From positions 1-7,322 of the forward strand of contig CANEUK010000071.1 of NCBI GenBank assembly GCA_947441695.1: a stretch of 7,322 bases of DNA, given 5' to 3'. Below the pieces are notes generated by a model. It searched no databases, was not told the DNA's origin, and worked only from the letters and a program-made list of their open reading frames with translations. This document shows positions 5,710 through 7,322 of this stretch, piece by piece. The translations under genes were made by a program, and so were the position numbers. Position 1 is the stretch's first letter. Every line of letters begins with the position of its first letter. This DNA is from Rickettsiales bacterium (lineage in GTDB: Bacteria; Pseudomonadota; Alphaproteobacteria; Rickettsiales; UBA1997).

Positions 5710-6300
5710 ATGTTTAAAAAAATAGCGCGTCAGCAATTTGAAGAAAATAAAATTGGTTGGAAAAAATCTTTTTTAGAAGGTTTTTCGCAAGACGAAAATG
5801 GCAATTCTTTGCCTTGGATTACTTATCCAGCGATTGAATTTTTGAAAAATCATTTAGATAAAAATCACAAAATTTTTGAATTTGGCTGCGGCGCTTCAAC
5901 TTTGTTTTTTGCTCAAAAAGTTGAAAAAGTTGTTGGTCTTGAAACCAACAAAATTTGGCTTTCGATTATTCAAAAAAAGCTAGAACAAAACTTGATCCAC
6001 AACGTTAAAATCAATTTAATGATTGATGGCTTGGAAAATGATAATTACCAAAATTTTGCCAAAAATTGCGGCGAAAAATTCGATTTAATCGTGATTGATT
6101 CACTCAAAAGATTTGAATGCGCCAAAAATGCAATCGCCGCCCTAAAAACTGGCGGAACTTTGATTTTAGATGATTCGCAGCGCAAAAATTATAAGAAGAT
6201 TTTTGAGTTTTTTGACGCACAAAATTTTAAAAAAACCGATTTTTTCGGCATCGCGCCCGGTCAATTGCGCATCAAAAATACGACAGTTTTTTTTAAATAA
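5710..6300 (+). CDS. Class I SAM-dependent methyltransferase
   Basis: From ATG 5710 this is a 196-residue protein with the class I methyltransferase fold. The SAM-binding motif I is IFEFGCGAST (55-64). The acidic end of the next strand is VVGLETN. FDLIVIDS (124-131) and GGTLILDDSQR (148-158) mark the later core strands. Before the core is DENGNSLPWITYPAIEFL, a lead-in seen in methyltransferases of surface-glycan or FkbM-adjacent clusters (memory, not searched); the substrate is unknown. An in-frame GTG at 5602 would add 36 residues, but it touches the pstS start codon directly, leaves no promoter or leader, and adds a Lys/Phe/Ile-rich stretch with no recognisable domain, so 5710 is preferred. 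The gene is divergent from pstS and converges with the gene at 6395. Confidence 0.82.
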   Translation: MFKKIARQQFEENKIGWKKSFLEGFSQDENGNSLPWITYPAIEFLKNHLDKNHKIFEFGCGASTLFFAQKVEKVVGLETNKIWLSIIQKKLEQNLIHNVKINLMIDGLENDNYQNFAKNCGEKFDLIVIDSLKRFECAKNAIAALKTGGTLILDDSQRKNYKKIFEFFDAQNFKKTDFFGIAPGQLRIKNTTVFFK

Positions 6301-6394
6301 TCAGAATTAAATCATTCTAGGTGTTTTTCTATTTGCTTAGATTCTTTTTTTCATTCTTTTTACAAAGCAATTCCCACTAAAATTGGCAGCGATT

Positions 6395-7322
6395 TTACGA
6401 AACAAATCTTGGGTCATTTTTTATTAACCTCATTTTCTCTTCATTTCTAGAAAGCTCATTGATGGTTGTTCGAATATTTTGATCATTTTCTTTATCATTT
6501 CCCTTTAGAACAAAAATAAATCTACCGTTTGGATCAAATTGCGAAACATTATAACAAAAAACTCCGCTTGGTCTTTCGCAACCATTTTTTGCGATTAAGA
6601 ATTTTGACATCCTGTAAAGCAAACTGTCTTCAAAAACAAAGAAAAAGAAATATTTTGCCAAATGGCTTTGATCACCTTTTTCATCAAAAAATGTATGATC
6701 TGGATGCATTATTGATGTGTGATGATTATCAATTTCGGCAGAGTTATTTTTATACAAAATTGTTGAGTGATATTGCAAAGCCACTTCGTGCATTGTAGCG
6801 AATGAAGTAAATTCTGCAGACATTCTCCAATCTGCTTTCAGAAATGAGCTTTTTCTTTCCTGATCACAATTGTCAACCACTCTAAACTCTGGAAAATATT
6901 TATAGTAATAGCCGCCATCACAGTCTTCCCAATCCTCTGGCTTGTCCAAATAAATTTTAAATCTTTCTAAAGCCGATTTATCGATTCCGAAATGTTCACG
7001 CCACATTTTTTCAATTTCGAATTTATTAGCCGTGCTGTCTTTTGGGGTGTTTGTATTGTTATTTCTTGAATAGATGGATCCAGCGGAAAGTCCTTTGTAA
7101 CAATTGTTTTCTATAACTCTTTTTTGGGAGTCGCTAAGTGACTCAACATAAAATGGTCTGATATGATTTCGGTGATAACCAATAATTACAACATCTAACC
7201 TCTTTTCTTGATAATTAACTTCTCGAACCTCAATTTTTGGATGTTTGTTAAAATTTTTCGTTAAATCAGTTAAATTTTCGACGTTTCTTCGATTTGAATC
7301 ATTTTCTATACCTTTAACAAAA
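6395..7322 (-). CDS. AlbA_2/Schlafen-like nucleic-acid-binding domain protein, 5'-partial
   Basis: The minus-strand frame is open from the right window edge to the TAA at 6397-6395, about 308 residues visible, so the true start is outside. ATG 7006 is only an internal Met. The visible N-terminal part reads like the second half of an AlbA_2 (Schlafen-like) domain: KRLDVVIIGYHRNHIRPFYV, then AGSIYSRNNNTNTPKDSTAN and KFEIEKMWREHFGIDKSALE. This matches the familiar pattern of a strand, an RP-bend, an iYsR.g.TnTP loop and an MWR..FG.D helix. The domain binds DNA or RNA and is common in transcription regulators and defence-associated proteins, often with an ATPase or effector at the C-terminus. The remaining 200 residues (YYYKYFPEFRV, a His-rich NHHTSIMHPDHTFFDEKG, FFFFVFEDSLLYRMSKFLIA) show no Walker motifs and no domain I recognise. 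The gene ends with NDPRFVS. Confidence 0.8.
   Translation of the reverse strand, partial: FVKGIENDSNRRNVENLTDLTKNFNKHPKIEVREVNYQEKRLDVVIIGYHRNHIRPFYVESLSDSQKRVIENNCYKGLSAGSIYSRNNNTNTPKDSTANKFEIEKMWREHFGIDKSALERFKIYLDKPEDWEDCDGGYYYKYFPEFRVVDNCDQERKSSFLKADWRMSAEFTSFATMHEVALQYHSTILYKNNSAEIDNHHTSIMHPDHTFFDEKGDQSHLAKYFFFFVFEDSLLYRMSKFLIAKNGCERPSGVFCYNVSQFDPNGRFIFVLKGNDKENDQNIRTTINELSRNEEKMRLIKNDPRFVS

Noticed and set aside
6303..6318. Weak hairpin AGAAT/ATTCT after the methyltransferase stop
   Set aside because: A 5-bp AT-rich stem is too weak to call a terminator. The rest of 6301-6394 shows T-rich tracts but no better structure.
6529..6798. An 89-codon plus-strand frame opposite the AlbA_2-like gene
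   Set aside because: It is antisense to a longer frame with recognisable motifs and is itself featureless.

Overview
The window is AT-rich DNA from a bacterium that is most likely a low-GC alphaproteobacterium. The best lineage clue is a PstS-like protein of the alphaproteobacterial kind; this is inferred from remembered family patterns, with no search run. None of the start codons has a convincing Shine-Dalgarno sequence. No rRNA, tRNA or CRISPR array was seen.

Left region (1-1022, + strand). This is the most unusual part. A 48-bp direct repeat (two full copies and a partial third) lies between two inverted copies of a GC-rich palindrome of the CCCTCTCCC/GGGAGAGGG type. It is followed by a DUF559 (Vsr-like, PD-(D/E)XK-type) endonuclease-like domain. 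That domain runs without a break into the C-terminal specificity domain of a type ISP / N6-adenine methylase restriction-modification protein. One frame is open across all of this (3-1022) except for a single TAG at 204-206, and the DUF559 part has no start codon of its own. The simplest reading is a restriction-modification gene entering from the left that has taken up a repeat-plus-DUF559 insertion in frame and was then interrupted by one nonsense codon.

Middle region. An ABC-2 type exporter permease (1027-2202, +) starts four bases after that frame and ends at a perfect 14-bp stem-loop. It converges there with a leftward block. Read on the minus strand, the block is: a PstS-like phosphate-binding protein (5601-4519), an unrecognised lipoprotein overlapping it by ATGA, a HIR/stomatin-like SPFH membrane protein 19 bp further on, a terminator-like pair of hairpins, and a membrane-anchored or exported Hsp20/alpha-crystallin protein. 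The first three look like one operon with an envelope theme. The pstCAB genes are absent from the window. The Hsp20-like gene probably has its own promoter.

Right region. A class I SAM-dependent methyltransferase (+, most likely starting at ATG 5710) is divergent from pstS across an AT-rich gap with a 19-bp palindrome. It converges with a minus-strand gene that is open through the right edge of the window and encodes the latter part of an AlbA_2/Schlafen-like nucleic-acid-binding-domain protein. The usual ATG 7006 is internal to that frame, so the gene is 5'-partial.
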